A DNA stretch of 64,000 bases from Verrucomicrobia bacterium S94 (GTDB lineage: Bacteria; Verrucomicrobiota; Kiritimatiellia; Kiritimatiellales; Pontiellaceae). The notes under the pieces were generated by a model, which saw only the letters and a program-made list of their open reading frames with translations, was not told the DNA's origin and made no database searches. The translations under genes were made by a program, and so were the position numbers. The stretch is taken from assembly GCA_004299845.1 (NCBI GenBank), contig CP036201.1, positions 3,038,001 through 3,102,000 of the forward strand, given 5' to 3'. Each line of letters begins with the position of its first letter. The stretch's first letter is position 1. This document shows positions 1 to 9,169 of this stretch, piece after piece.

Positions 1-1
1 T

Positions 2-823
2 GCCCAGGCCACAATCGAAAAAGCACTCGAAACCGGAATCCGTTTTTTCGATACCGCCGAAAGTTACGGCGAAGGCCGCAGTGAGGAACGATACGGAAAA
101 TTTCTGATTCCGAAATATCGGGACCACATATTCCTGATGACCAAAACCGGCGCACGGGATGCTCAAACAGCCCGCGAACATCTCGAAGGTTCGCTGCGCC
201 GCCTGAAAACCGACCATATTGATCTCTGGCAGATGCATTCCCTTGATGACCCCGCTGATGCCGATGCCCGTCTCGAAGCCGGCGTTCTCGAGGTCGCAAT
301 GAAAGCCCGAGAAGAAGGTAAAATCCGGCACATCGGTTTCACCGGCCATGCATCGCCCTATGCCCATATCCGGATGACGGAGCACAAAGATGTTCTGGAA
401 AACTGCTCTACCTGTCAGTTCCCGATCAACCCGGTGGATGCTGCCTCCAGACACAGTTTTATTGAAAACACCCTGCCCGTCCTGCAGAAAAACCGTTTCG
501 GCGTGCTGGCCATGAAGACGCTGGCCGACGGCCGCTTTTTCGGCCGCAAAGTGATGAATGGAAAAACAATGTGGACCCTCGACAAACCGGTGGTTCCCGA
601 TGTGCTTTCCATCGAAGAATGCATTCATTTTGCCCTCTCGCTTCCCGTCAGTGTGCTGATTACCGGAGCGGAAAACCCGCAGCTGGTCGAAGAAAAAGCG
701 GCCATGGTCCGGAACTTTTCCCATCTTTCCGGAGAACAGCGCCTCGCTCTTTCAGACAAAGTCGCTGCATTTGCCGCAGCCGGCAAAGTCGAATACTATA
801 AAAACGACGACCTCCGCACCTGA
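2..823 (+). CDS. Aldo/keto reductase, 5' end outside the window
   Basis: NAD(P)H-dependent oxidoreductase of the aldo/keto reductase superfamily, cytosolic (family knowledge). The reading frame is open from base 2, well before the first ATG at 137, so the gene starts upstream of the window. The four catalytic residues of the family are visible: Asp in FFDTAE, Tyr in ESYGEG, Lys in LMTKTG and His in WQMHSLD. The C-terminal part carries SVLITGAENPQ, the NADP-binding stretch near the end of the barrel. The stop at 821-823 abuts the last codon of the convergent ilvA, so the two genes end tail to tail with no spacer. The substrate cannot be told from sequence. Confidence 0.88.
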   Translation, partial: AQATIEKALETGIRFFDTAESYGEGRSEERYGKFLIPKYRDHIFLMTKTGARDAQTAREHLEGSLRRLKTDHIDLWQMHSLDDPADADARLEAGVLEVAMKAREEGKIRHIGFTGHASPYAHIRMTEHKDVLENCSTCQFPINPVDAASRHSFIENTLPVLQKNRFGVLAMKTLADGRFFGRKVMNGKTMWTLDKPVVPDVLSIEECIHFALSLPVSVLITGAENPQLVEEKAAMVRNFSHLSGEQRLALSDKVAAFAAAGKVEYYKNDDLRT

Positions 824-2026
824 TCAGTAAACCCGGTTCACCGGATAACCGTGCGATTCAAGCGCACCGAGAATCCGGTCCACGTGGGCATGACCGTTCG
901 TTTCCACCGTAACTTCCAGCTGCACCTCTTTCAGACGGTCGAGCGATTTAAACTGGTTATGATCGAGTTTGATGATATTCGCATTTTCATCCGAAAGAAT
1001 TTTTGAAACCGCCAGCAGCTGACCCGGTTCATCAGGCAGATCCACCGAAAAACAGCAGATGCGGCCGCGTCGTACCAGACCGTTATCAATCATCGCCGAC
1101 ATCGTTACCACATCGATATTACCACCGCTCACCACCGGCACCACATTCCAGCCTTTGGCCCCCAGTGCATGCAGCGCCGCCAGCGCCAGCACCCCGGAAT
1201 TTTCCGCCACCAGTTTGTGGCGTTCCAGCAGCAGCAGAAAGGATTCCATCAGTCCGGAATCCGGAACCGTAATGATGTCATCCACCAGGTTCCGGATAAT
1301 TTCAAAAGTTTTCACCCCCGGATTTTTCACCGCCACGCCGTCGGCAATCGTATCCACCTTTTTCATGGGGACAATGCGTCCGGCTTCGAGCGATTTCTTC
1401 ATAGCACACGCCCCCTCCGGTTCCACGCCGATCACCTTGACCTCCGGCCGCAACGCCTTCACCGCTGTCACAATTCCGGCAATCAGTCCCCCGCCGCCGA
1501 TCGGCACAAGAATCGCATCCACATGTTCCAGATCCTGGAGAATTTCCAGTCCGATTGTCCCCTGACCGGCCATCACATCCTCATCATCAAACGGATGAAT
1601 GAAAACATGGCCTTTTTCTTTTTCCAGGCGCCGCGCTTCGGCATACGCCTCATCATAAAAATCGCCCGCCAGCACTACATCCGCCCCATACCGCCGCGTC
1701 GCCTCAACTTTAATCAGCGGTGTATTTTTCGGCATCACAATCGTGGCCTTCATCCCCAGCTTCTGCGCCGCCAGAGCCACCCCCTGCGCATGGTTGCCGG
1801 CCGATGAAGAAATCACACCGCACGCCTTTTCCGCATCGTTCAGATTCGCCATTTTAAAATAGGCCCCGCGCAATTTAAACGCCCCGGTCAACTGCAGATT
1901 TTCCGGTTTCAGATAAACCTGATTTCCCGACTCCTCGCTGAACACCGGACTGTGAATCAGCTCGGTGTGCAGCGCCACATTCTCCAGGGTGTTTGCCGCA
2001 TCTTTAATTCTATCGATGGTTAACAT
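824..2026 (-). CDS. ilvA: Threonine ammonia-lyase (threonine dehydratase) with C-terminal ACT domain
   Basis: PLP enzyme converting threonine to 2-oxobutanoate and ammonia, the entry step to isoleucine or threonine breakdown. The PLP lysine is about residue 51 in TGAFKLRGA; SSAGNHAQGVA and the phosphate-binding GGGGLIAG loop follow. The last 80 residues form a single ACT-like domain beginning near CFSVDLPDEPGQL. The 400-residue length fits the short one-ACT form rather than the 500-residue biosynthetic IlvA, so allosteric control may differ from the E. coli enzyme. ATG at 2026 is chosen over the upstream candidate at 2053 because GGAGAG lies 5 bases before it. Biosynthetic versus catabolic role is not decided by the sequence. 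Confidence 0.93.
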   Translation of the reverse strand: MLTIDRIKDAANTLENVALHTELIHSPVFSEESGNQVYLKPENLQLTGAFKLRGAYFKMANLNDAEKACGVISSSAGNHAQGVALAAQKLGMKATIVMPKNTPLIKVEATRRYGADVVLAGDFYDEAYAEARRLEKEKGHVFIHPFDDEDVMAGQGTIGLEILQDLEHVDAILVPIGGGGLIAGIVTAVKALRPEVKVIGVEPEGACAMKKSLEAGRIVPMKKVDTIADGVAVKNPGVKTFEIIRNLVDDIITVPDSGLMESFLLLLERHKLVAENSGVLALAALHALGAKGWNVVPVVSGGNIDVVTMSAMIDNGLVRRGRICCFSVDLPDEPGQLLAVSKILSDENANIIKLDHNQFKSLDRLKEVQLEVTVETNGHAHVDRILGALESHGYPVNRVY

Positions 2027-2148
2027 GCAATCTCTCCATAATCCGTGACGCATCGTTTGTCATTCAGATCATCCTGCCGGGATTCAGCATAAATTACAAA
2101 CCCCGCGCTCCCCTTCCCCGCACCTCATCCCGCCAGCAGGGCCACTGC

Positions 2149-2172
2149 CGACCGATTTTTTTCATTCGGTCG
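2149..2172. other. Hairpin in the ilvA-zinc ribbon intergenic region
   Basis: CGACCGA and TCGGTCG form a 7-bp perfect stem around a T-rich loop. It lies in the space upstream of both ilvA (leftward) and the zinc-ribbon gene (rightward). Base composition turns sharply AT-rich just after it. No T-run follows the stem, so a terminator is not supported. Its role is unknown. Confidence 0.3.
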
Positions 2173-2327
2173 AATTCTTAAAAAATATAAATTCTATATC
2201 GAAACAATTAATTTTATTCTTTATAAAAAATGGCTCGCAACCTGATCATATCGGAGATTACGGACCCTCATATAACACCCTGAATTACGGTCGTCCGTCT
2301 AGCACACTGTTGGGAAAGGAAATAAAA

Positions 2328-2813
2328 ATGGCACTAATCAAATGTCCCGAATGCAAAAGCAAAGTCAGCGACAAAGCTGATTCGTGCCCGACGTGTGGGT
2401 TCAATATTTCGTCCTACACTCCCCCAGTCAAACCAGAAAAAAGAGAGCTAACGCCTGAAGAACAAAAAAAAGCAAACAAAGGTTGTCTGATTGGCATTGT
2501 TGTTCTGCTCATTCTAGCGGCCATTGGTTCTTTGATTCCCGATGAAGATAAAAAATCCTCATCCTCAAGTCCCAACAACTCGGGACTTACACTTCAAGCA
2601 ATGAAAGTTGTACGACATCAACTGCAAGATTACGGCAATGCAAACTTCATAATGAGCTCGATACAGACCACAAAAGTAAGCGACAAATACTACGTCATAG
2701 GAGAATTTGATTCTAAAAATGCTTTTGGAGCAAAAGTTAGAAGCACATTTGCCGTTGAATTTATAAAGAATAGTGGATCTGGCTATAAAGCTACTCATGT
2801 TCAAATTAAATAG
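2328..2813 (+). CDS. Zinc-ribbon membrane protein of unknown function
   Basis: 161 residues. The N-terminus holds a double CxxC zinc ribbon (CPEC at 6-9, CPTC at 21-24). A Pro/Glu/Lys-rich linker follows, then one hydrophobic segment at about 48-65 (GCLIGIVVLLILAAIGSLI), a Ser-rich stretch and a C-terminal soluble domain of about 75 residues. The layout resembles bacterial single-pass proteins with a cytosolic zinc ribbon and an outside domain. ATG at 2328 is preferred to the TTG at 2310 because AAAGGA precedes it by 7 bases and the zinc ribbon begins right after it. The gene is AT-rich compared with its flanks and sits in an accessory islet. Function not recognised. Confidence 0.75.
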   Translation: MALIKCPECKSKVSDKADSCPTCGFNISSYTPPVKPEKRELTPEEQKKANKGCLIGIVVLLILAAIGSLIPDEDKKSSSSSPNNSGLTLQAMKVVRHQLQDYGNANFIMSSIQTTKVSDKYYVIGEFDSKNAFGAKVRSTFAVEFIKNSGSGYKATHVQIK

Positions 2814-2827
2814 CTTAGGGAGGAAAC

Positions 2828-3055
2828 ATGAACAAAAATGAATCCAAACGGGAAATACTGATCGAATGGGAAAAGTGGGCAGAAGACCCAAACTCTGATA
2901 ATTACGAACAAATGGATCGTTTTTACAGGTGGTTAAGTAAAGAAAGACCAGAGCTCTTTACATGGAAAACACCATCAGCAGATAATCCCATTCAAGAGTC
3001 TGATTTTCGGTGGCAGGACGTTCGTGGTTGGCTAAACATTCGAACAAAAAAATAA
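2828..3055 (+). CDS. Small hypothetical protein
   Basis: 75 residues, acidic and Trp-rich (WEKWAEDP, FRWQDVRGW), with no signal peptide or membrane segment. The start is well supported by GGGAGGAAAC directly before ATG. It begins 14 bases after the zinc-ribbon gene, so the two are probably co-transcribed; a terminator-like hairpin follows at 3119-3141. Family not recognised. Base composition is as AT-rich as the upstream gene. Confidence 0.6.
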   Translation: MNKNESKREILIEWEKWAEDPNSDNYEQMDRFYRWLSKERPELFTWKTPSADNPIQESDFRWQDVRGWLNIRTKK

Positions 3056-3118
3056 TGAAAATTCCCAACCAGAGCCTTGATCCTACTGTGAAAACGCCCG
3101 TTGATTAGGTCAAAGTTT

Positions 3119-3141
3119 ATGAGCGCCGGCGGCTCATTTTT
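3119..3141 (+). terminator. Rho-independent terminator after the two-gene islet operon
   Basis: ATGAGC and GCTCAT form a 6-bp stem around GCCGGCG, followed at once by five Ts. It lies 63 bases after the small hypothetical gene and 24 bases before the interrupted secreted-protein gene, separating the two units. Confidence 0.6.
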
Positions 3142-3212
3142 AACGCTCGAATTAAGGAAGCCAAATGAAAATTAAAATTGCACTTATAAGTCTACCCTTA
3201 CTTTTTCAATTA

Positions 3213-4043
3213 GGGCGTGTTAACACAACGGAAGCATGTCCACAGTCAGGGCGAAGTGGATGAACGCACAGAACATTACGTCGAGTTTCTCGAAGCGGGA
3301 GAAGATTCGACGGAATCCTTTTAAGCGGCGGAACAGGCGCTCCACTTCATTGCGCCGCTTGTACATTTCCTTGTCGTATTCCCAAGGTTCAAGTCGATTG
3401 GCCTTGGGCGGCACAACGGGAGTGAGGTCAAGATCGAAAACCAGCTGCCGGGTTTCATCTCCTTCGTAGGCCTTATCCATCAATACATTGCAAATGCCTT
3501 CAGGGCGATCCTCGCCCCAGCTGGCCAGTAGTTTACGACCTTCCGGACCATCACCGGCTTGTCCCGGGGAAAGGGAGAAATCCAGTGCGATCCGGGCGTT
3601 GGCGGCGATCAAATGGATCTTGGTAGTCCAGCCACCACGGGACTTTCCTATGGATTGTTTGCCGTTTTTTTTAATGCGCCGGTTCCGTCGGGATGCACCT
3701 TGATCGAGGTGCTGTCGATGGACACCGCTTCAAGGTTGATCTTCACGAGCTGCTGTTTCTGCAGTTCATCGAACACGTTTGCGAGAACGCCTTTTTTTGC
3801 CCAGCGGTTCATGCGGGTGTAAATGGTGTGCCAGTTTCCAAAGCGAGAGGGGAGTCCGCGCCACTTGCAGCCGTGCTCGGCCACATAGAGAAAGGCGTTT
3901 AAAACCTCGATATTGGAAAGAGTTACGTTGCCTCGCTGCACCGACAACACATGGGCGATTTTGTCGTACTGGGCTTCGGTTATTTTCATATAAAGATAGT
4001 ACCAGACTTGTTTTATATTGCAAGCATAAGTGTTAACAGGCCC
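3213..4043 (-). mobile_element. Complete IS5-family insertion sequence (IS427-like), 831 bp
   Basis: The ends are inverted repeats: GGGCGTGTTAACAC at 3213-3226 and GGGCCTGTTAACAC reading inwards from 4043, 14 bp with one mismatch. TA flanks both sides (3211-3212 and 4044-4045), the target duplication typical of the IS427 group. One transposase is encoded in two overlapping frames. Nothing within the element looks damaged, so it could be active. It interrupts the signal-peptide region of a secreted-protein gene in the opposite orientation. Confidence 0.9.
3220..3989 (-). CDS. IS5-family transposase made by -1 frameshifting from two frames
   Basis: The upstream frame (3989 to 3648) encodes 113 residues starting MKITEAQYDKIAHVL and contains the first catalytic Asp in SIDSTSIKVHPDG. 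The downstream frame (to 3220) carries the second Asp in MDKAYEGDE and the Glu in RRNEVERLFRRLK, completing DDE. The frames join at a run of eight As read TTA AAA AAA ACG. A -1 slip gives KKNGKQSIGKSRGGW, the conserved IS5 junction, while the zero frame ends ten codons later. The fused product is about 256 residues. Such slippage on an A-run is established for this IS group. ATG at 3989 is chosen because it begins the conserved domain. Confidence 0.85.
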
Positions 4044-4767
4044 TAGGAACAACAGCAGCACAGCTCACTCAGCTATGGGAATCTGACTTGAGTGATATAC
4101 CCACTAATGGATTGCCGTTTGATGGAGAAATCGTTGATATCGCTGAATTCCCTTCAGGGGAAACTGCACTAATCAGCCTACCAACGTATACAAATATTCA
4201 CATTATTGTCTTAGATGATAATGGAGATTATTTAGCGCAATCCGACATTGAAACCACGCAACGAATTTATGATGACATTGCAATCCGTTCGAATCACTCA
4301 ACAGATAAATTCTTAGTCATATACTCCTATTCAGAAGGGGGTAGCGATGTACTGCTCTGCTCAGTAAGTAACTCGACAATTATAAGCGAATCAATTGGTG
4401 TCGAAGCACCAGACTACTCCAAATATGATGCACCTTACAGAGGTGGTATTTTTAATGCTTACAGTGTGTTTGATAACATCGCTACGTTCTACGACTACTC
4501 GCATACAAACACCACACTTATAAAATACTCTCTAAATGCAGATTCACCCCAATTAGCCGGAGGAGAGGAGTTATATCGGGTCAGCAGCAATCGAATTTTG
4601 TAATTTCATGGGATTCTATAAGTGGCGAGCAGTATCAAATCCAATCTTCTTCTGATCTCAATACATGGATCGATGTTGGCCTCCCAATTAGCGGAAACGA
4701 CTCAAGGCTCAACTGGACGAATTCAATAGAGACCAACACTTATTTCTACCGTGTTATAATAAAGTGA

Positions 4768-5411
4768 TTCGAACCAGCTCATAGCATCTACTTGGCCAAC
4801 GCCAGTTGATTAAGTAAAAGCGGATCATGAGAAGAAAAGGTGTCAGTCCTGAATGGCACTAAGTTAAGAACATTTGAATAGGCTTTCCCTCTAAAAGTGC
4901 AGGCGAGCCACCTAAACGGCGGGGTACAGGTTTGTATCGCAGGCCGCCGGCCTGCCCTGTAAAGAGGATGATTTACATTTAACTTCGTGCCATTCGTGTC
5001 AGGCCTATTTTTCGCTTCTTTCTTTTTACGCTTTCCAGGGCCTTTCATATCCCTCAGCAGAAATCCGAAGGAGGCGTACCGGGTTGAACATTCTTCCTCA
5101 TCGCTGCGGCCGGGTGAGATCACAACCTCCGTCCGAAAGCCTCCCCCTTCCCCAGGCCCCATCCCGTCCAGTCATCAGACCTTATATAATGGATTTTTAA
5201 TATTTTTATCTATTGACATATTAATATATGTGAATATGTTTATCGCCAGAACGCCGGAAGTCCCGACCGGGTGCTGCGGAATAGTATCGGCGCACACGAT
5301 CAGTCCGGAGAGCTTTCGATAGAACTGCGGTTATAAAAATGAATTTATTAATTACGGATTGGTTTATACGGGTTTATAATCCTGATCCTGTCCGTTGCGA
5401 AGAGGTATGAA
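4768..5411. other. 644-bp intergenic region without a convincing gene
   Basis: No frame shows a start with a ribosome site and protein-like composition; the open frames here are low-complexity and lack recognisable motifs. A 7-bp perfect hairpin (GCAGGCC, loop GCC, GGCCTGC) lies at 4939-4955 without a T-run. The last 250 bases are AT-rich and contain the proposed promoter of the export operon. The sequence may include debris from the neighbouring islet. Confidence 0.5.
5213..5240 (+). promoter_or_regulatory. Candidate promoter with inverted repeat for the MMPL export operon
   Basis: TTGACA at 5213-5218 and TATGTT at 5235-5240 are spaced by 16 bases. Between them ACATAT and ATATGT form an inverted repeat around TAAT, the usual place for a repressor site. 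The leader to the MMPL start at 5412 is about 165 bases. Assigned by pattern only. Confidence 0.4.
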
Positions 5412-8345
5412 ATGAAACGTTTGAAAATAACATCCTTCAGTATCCGCTTTCCCTGGATCATCATGCTGATCGCCGTGGCGGTCACCCTTTTCTTCGGAGC
5501 CCAGTTTCCTAAAGTTTCGTTCGATAACGATCCGGAAAACATGCTGGCGGAGGATGAATATATCCGCGTGTTCCACAATCAGGTTAAAGCGCGTTATAAC
5601 CTCTACGACTTTGTGATTGTCGGTATCGTGAACGAGGAGCACGAGGATGGTATTTTTAATGTGGAAACGCTGGGCAAAATTGACGCCCTCACCCGCGAGC
5701 TGATCAGCCTGCATCGGAATGCCGACGGCAAACCGGAGGTTATTCGTGACGGCCGGCCCTATGCCCCGGCGCTTGAATCGGACAGTGCCTGGGAACGCGG
5801 TCTGGCCAAGGTGTTCGGCAATGATGTCAACCGCCTGTTCACTGCCGACGGCACATCGGCCATTATCGCGCCGGAAATCATCAGCCCGAGCGTGGTCGAC
5901 AATATCAAACAGGCCGACCGCGGACAGCTGGCGATTGAATACCTGATGGAAAAACCGCCGGCCTCCCGCGAAGAAGCGCTTGCGATCAAGCGTGATGCCA
6001 TGAACAACCCGCTTTATAAAGACACGCTGGTTTCCGCCGACGGCAAAGCCATTGCCCTCTACATTCCGATTCTGGAAAAAACCTATTCCTACAACGTTGC
6101 CAACCTGATCGAAAAACTGACCGCCGACTGGGATGATGCGGATCAGATTTACATTACCGGCCAGCCCGTGGCACAGGATACCTTCGGCGTGGAAATGCTG
6201 GTGCAGATGGCCACATCCGCGCCGATGGCCGGTTTGGCGATTTTCCTGCTGCTGCTGTTCTTTTTCCGTCGGATTTCCCTGATCATTGCTCCGATGATTG
6301 TTGCGGTGATCAGCGTCGTCGCCACCATGGGCCTGCTGATCGGACTGGGTTATGATGTGCACATCATGAGCTCCATGATTGCCATCTTTCTGATGCCGAT
6401 CGCCGTTGCCGACTCCGTGCATATTCTCAGTGAATTTTTTGATTCGTATCACAAATACCGCAACAAAGCCGAAACCATAAAATATGTGGTCGGGCACCTC
6501 TTTATGCCGATGCTTTATACCTCGCTCACCACCATCGCCGGGTTTGCCTCGCTGGGCACCACCCCGATTCCTCCGGTGCAGGTGTTCGGCCTCCACGTTG
6601 CTTTCGGCGTGGCGCTGGCCTGGGTGCTGACCATGACCTTTGTCCCGGCCTATATCATGATTTTTGTCCGGACCAAAACCCTCGACCAACTGAAACCGGC
6701 TGAAGCGGAAGATCATCACGGCGCGCTTGGAAAGGCACTGGGCGGACTCGGTTCCCTTTCCTATAGACGCTGGAAACTGATTCTTTCACTGACGATGATC
6801 ACCATCGTGGTTTCCGTCGTCGGAATCTCCCGCATTAAGGTCAATGACAATCCGGTGAAGTGGTTCACGCAGAATCATCGTATCCGGGTGGCCGACCGGG
6901 TGCTCAATGATCATTTCGGCGGAACCTATACCGCCTATCTTACGCTCAAACCGGCGCAGACGATGGCTTCAACCTGCGACGAACGCATCGCCGAAATGAA
7001 AACCGCCGCGGAAGTCCGTTTTTCCACGGCGCTTCCGGAAGCCTATGCTGAATTTGAAACCATCCTTTCCAACGCGGAATTCAAACAGGATGAAAACCGT
7101 TGTTTTGTCGCGCTGATTGAACAGGCCGGGAAACTGGACGAAAAAATTTCCGGAGCCTGGAATGACCTCGGCGATGAAATTAATTATCTCGACCCAGAAG
7201 GACTCACCTATGAAAAAATGACCGCCGCGATTTCCACCATCGGCAACGAAAAGATACGCAGCACATTCCTGAACCGCATAACGGATTTCAGAGCGCTGAA
7301 AGGTGCTGAACTGCAGAATAAGGCCCTTGATATTATTGATGAATACAGCGCGTTCTCCTTTACCGACTTTCTGTATGAACAACGTGCCAATGGCAATGCT
7401 CCGGCCTTTAAACGTCCGGCACTGCTCGCTTATGTGGAACGCCTGCAGGAACACATGAAAACCATTCCGGGCATTGGAAAATCCAGCTCGGCCGTCGATT
7501 CGCTGAAAAAGGCCCATTATGAGCTGAACTATACCGCCGAAGCTTCTGCGGAGCAGAATGATGCCTTCTATTCCATCCCCCCCAATCCCTCCGCTGTTTC
7601 GCAGGTCTTCATCCAGCTCGAAGGCATGAAGAAAAAAGACAGCCTGTTTCATCTGGTAACCAAAGACTATAATGAAGTGAATATCTGGATTCAGCTGAAA
7701 AGCGGCGACAACACCGACATGGTGGCCGTGGTGAAGGATATTGAAAACTGGATGGCGGAAAACCCCGCGCCGGTCGAACTGGAAACCGGCTGGGCGGGAC
7801 TGACCTATCTGAATGTCGTCTGGCAGGATAAAATGGTGGCCGGAATGATGAACGCATTGCTCAGCTCTTTCGTGGTGGTGCTCATCATGATGATGGTGCT
7901 GTTCCGTTCGCCGCTTTTCGGTCTGCTGGCCATGCTGCCGCTGACCGTGACCATTACCTTCATCTACGGGCTGATCGGCTGGGTCGGCAAGGATTACGAC
8001 ATGCCGGTCGCCGTACTATCATCGCTGACGCTGGGACTCAGTGTCGATTTTGCCATCCATTTTCTGGAACGCTCGCGCGAGCTTACCGCCCGCTACGGCA
8101 ACTGGAAAAATGCGGTTCAGCATATGTTCCTCGAACCGGCCATGGCCATCAGCCGCAACGCCATCATTATTTCCATCGGCTTCACGCCGCTGCTGTTTGC
8201 GCCGCTGGTGCCGTATAAAACCGTCGGCTTTTTCCTGGCCACCATCATGGCCGTCTCGTGGCTGGCCACCCTGTTTATACTGGCCGCCCTGATTACCGGG
8301 CTGCAGAAATGGATTTTTAAAGATCAGAAAACCATGGAGAGATAG
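5412..8345 (+). CDS. MMPL/RND-superfamily transporter
   Basis: 977 residues. Inner-membrane, proton-driven export protein of the MMPL branch of RND transporters, which usually moves lipids or hydrophobic molecules (family knowledge). It shows the duplicated plan: one N-terminal membrane helix (about 12-30), a large outside loop, a bundle of helices at about 270-430 (including LAIFLLLLFFFRR and IAIFLMPIAVADSVHIL), then a second copy with a helix near 460, a second outside loop and a final bundle at about 815-970. The second bundle carries LTLGLSVDFAIHFLERSRE, matching ADSVHILSEFF in the first. AGAGGT precedes the ATG. The LolA-like gene starts one base after its stop, so they form one operon. 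Confidence 0.88.
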   Translation: MKRLKITSFSIRFPWIIMLIAVAVTLFFGAQFPKVSFDNDPENMLAEDEYIRVFHNQVKARYNLYDFVIVGIVNEEHEDGIFNVETLGKIDALTRELISLHRNADGKPEVIRDGRPYAPALESDSAWERGLAKVFGNDVNRLFTADGTSAIIAPEIISPSVVDNIKQADRGQLAIEYLMEKPPASREEALAIKRDAMNNPLYKDTLVSADGKAIALYIPILEKTYSYNVANLIEKLTADWDDADQIYITGQPVAQDTFGVEMLVQMATSAPMAGLAIFLLLLFFFRRISLIIAPMIVAVISVVATMGLLIGLGYDVHIMSSMIAIFLMPIAVADSVHILSEFFDSYHKYRNKAETIKYVVGHLFMPMLYTSLTTIAGFASLGTTPIPPVQVFGLHVAFGVALAWVLTMTFVPAYIMIFVRTKTLDQLKPAEAEDHHGALGKALGGLGSLSYRRWKLILSLTMITIVVSVVGISRIKVNDNPVKWFTQNHRIRVADRVLNDHFGGTYTAYLTLKPAQTMASTCDERIAEMKTAAEVRFSTALPEAYAEFETILSNAEFKQDENRCFVALIEQAGKLDEKISGAWNDLGDEINYLDPEGLTYEKMTAAISTIGNEKIRSTFLNRITDFRALKGAELQNKALDIIDEYSAFSFTDFLYEQRANGNAPAFKRPALLAYVERLQEHMKTIPGIGKSSSAVDSLKKAHYELNYTAEASAEQNDAFYSIPPNPSAVSQVFIQLEGMKKKDSLFHLVTKDYNEVNIWIQLKSGDNTDMVAVVKDIENWMAENPAPVELETGWAGLTYLNVVWQDKMVAGMMNALLSSFVVVLIMMMVLFRSPLFGLLAMLPLTVTITFIYGLIGWVGKDYDMPVAVLSSLTLGLSVDFAIHFLERSRELTARYGNWKNAVQHMFLEPAMAISRNAIIISIGFTPLLFAPLVPYKTVGFFLATIMAVSWLATLFILAALITGLQKWIFKDQKTMER

Positions 8346-8346
8346 A

Positions 8347-9129
8347 ATGAAAACTGTACTCACAGCAATAACGGCCCTTGCACTGACGCTCGGCGCATAC
8401 GCCGGAATGACCGTTGATGAAATTGTCAATAAAGCCAACGAAGCCTCCTACTATGCCGGACAGGACGGCAAAGCCGATGTCGAAATGAAAATCATCGACA
8501 AATCCGGCGCCGAACGCATCCGTGAATTCACGCTGCTGCGCATGAACGTGAAGGACGGCAACCAGAAGTTTTATGTGTATTTCAAAAAACCGGCCGATCT
8601 CTACAAACAGGTGTTCCTCGTCTGGAAAGAAACCGGTGAAGGCAAAAATGACTCCCGCTGGATGTGGCTGCCCGCCCTCAATCTGAAACGGGAAATTGCA
8701 CCGGGCGATAAACGGACCTCGTTTGTCGGGTCCGACTTTGTCTATGAAGATGTCTCCGGCCGGAACCTGAGCGAAGATCATCATGAACTGATCGAAACCA
8801 CTGACACGCAATACATCATTAAAAACACCCCGAAGGATCCGGACAGCGTGGAGTTTTCCTATTACACCATGAAGATCGACAAGAACACCTTTCTTCCGCG
8901 GCGGGCGGAATACTACGATAAAAACGGCAAGCTTTACCGCACCGTCGAAGCCACAAAAGTGGACGTGATCCAGGGCTATCCGACCGTCACGGAATCGGTG
9001 GTCTCAGACCTCAACACCGGCGGCAAAACCATAAACACCTTCTCCAATATCCGGTATAATATCGGCCTGAAGGAAAACATTTTCACCGAGCGTTTTCTGA
9101 GAAGACCGCCGCGGGAAGTCACGCGGTAG
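8347..9129 (+). CDS. LolA-like outer membrane lipoprotein-sorting protein
   Basis: 260 residues with a signal peptide (cleavage likely after ALTLGAYA). The mature part matches the family annotated as outer membrane lipoprotein-sorting protein (LolA-like fold, Pfam 17131 type) with the typical stretches FTLLRMNVKDGNQKFYVYF, SRWMWLPALNLKREI and SFVGSDFVYEDV. These proteins sit in the periplasm and are commonly encoded beside MMPL pumps, where they are thought to carry a hydrophobic cargo. It directly follows the MMPL stop and precedes an outer-membrane barrel by 40 bases. The context suggests a three-part lipid export route; this is inference. Confidence 0.85.
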   Translation: MKTVLTAITALALTLGAYAGMTVDEIVNKANEASYYAGQDGKADVEMKIIDKSGAERIREFTLLRMNVKDGNQKFYVYFKKPADLYKQVFLVWKETGEGKNDSRWMWLPALNLKREIAPGDKRTSFVGSDFVYEDVSGRNLSEDHHELIETTDTQYIIKNTPKDPDSVEFSYYTMKIDKNTFLPRRAEYYDKNGKLYRTVEATKVDVIQGYPTVTESVVSDLNTGGKTINTFSNIRYNIGLKENIFTERFLRRPPREVTR

Positions 9130-9169
9130 CAGAAACTCCGCAGGCGCGAAAAAAAACGAAGGGCACGTC

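Larger units (their letters stand above)
3165..4767 (+). pseudogene. Secreted protein gene split by an IS5-like element and frameshifted near its end
   Basis: ATG at 3165 begins a hydrophobic N-terminus (MKIKIALISLPLLFQL) that stops at the insertion element. Removing the element (3213-4043) and one TA copy joins codon TTA (3210-3212) directly to GGA at 4046. The frame then stays open through GTTAAQLTQLWESDLSD to 4603, giving a signal peptide followed by a mature domain. A second lesion, a one-base shift near 4580, moves the remaining coding sequence into another frame: QQQSNFVISWDSISGEQYQ and SSSDLNTWIDVG continue to a TGA at 4765-4767. That tail resembles short C-terminal modules common in secreted proteins of the PVC group (from memory). 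Function not recognised. The 4088 start sometimes predicted is only an internal TTG. Confidence 0.75.

Noticed and set aside
4939-4955. GCAGGCC-GCC-GGCCTGC hairpin as a terminator
   Set aside because: No T-run on either side and no gene ends nearby; left as an unexplained palindrome.
5364-6719. 451-codon minus-strand open frame under the MMPL gene
   Set aside because: Composition is the His/Arg/Gly-rich pattern of an antisense shadow; the plus-strand frame is a clear MMPL protein.
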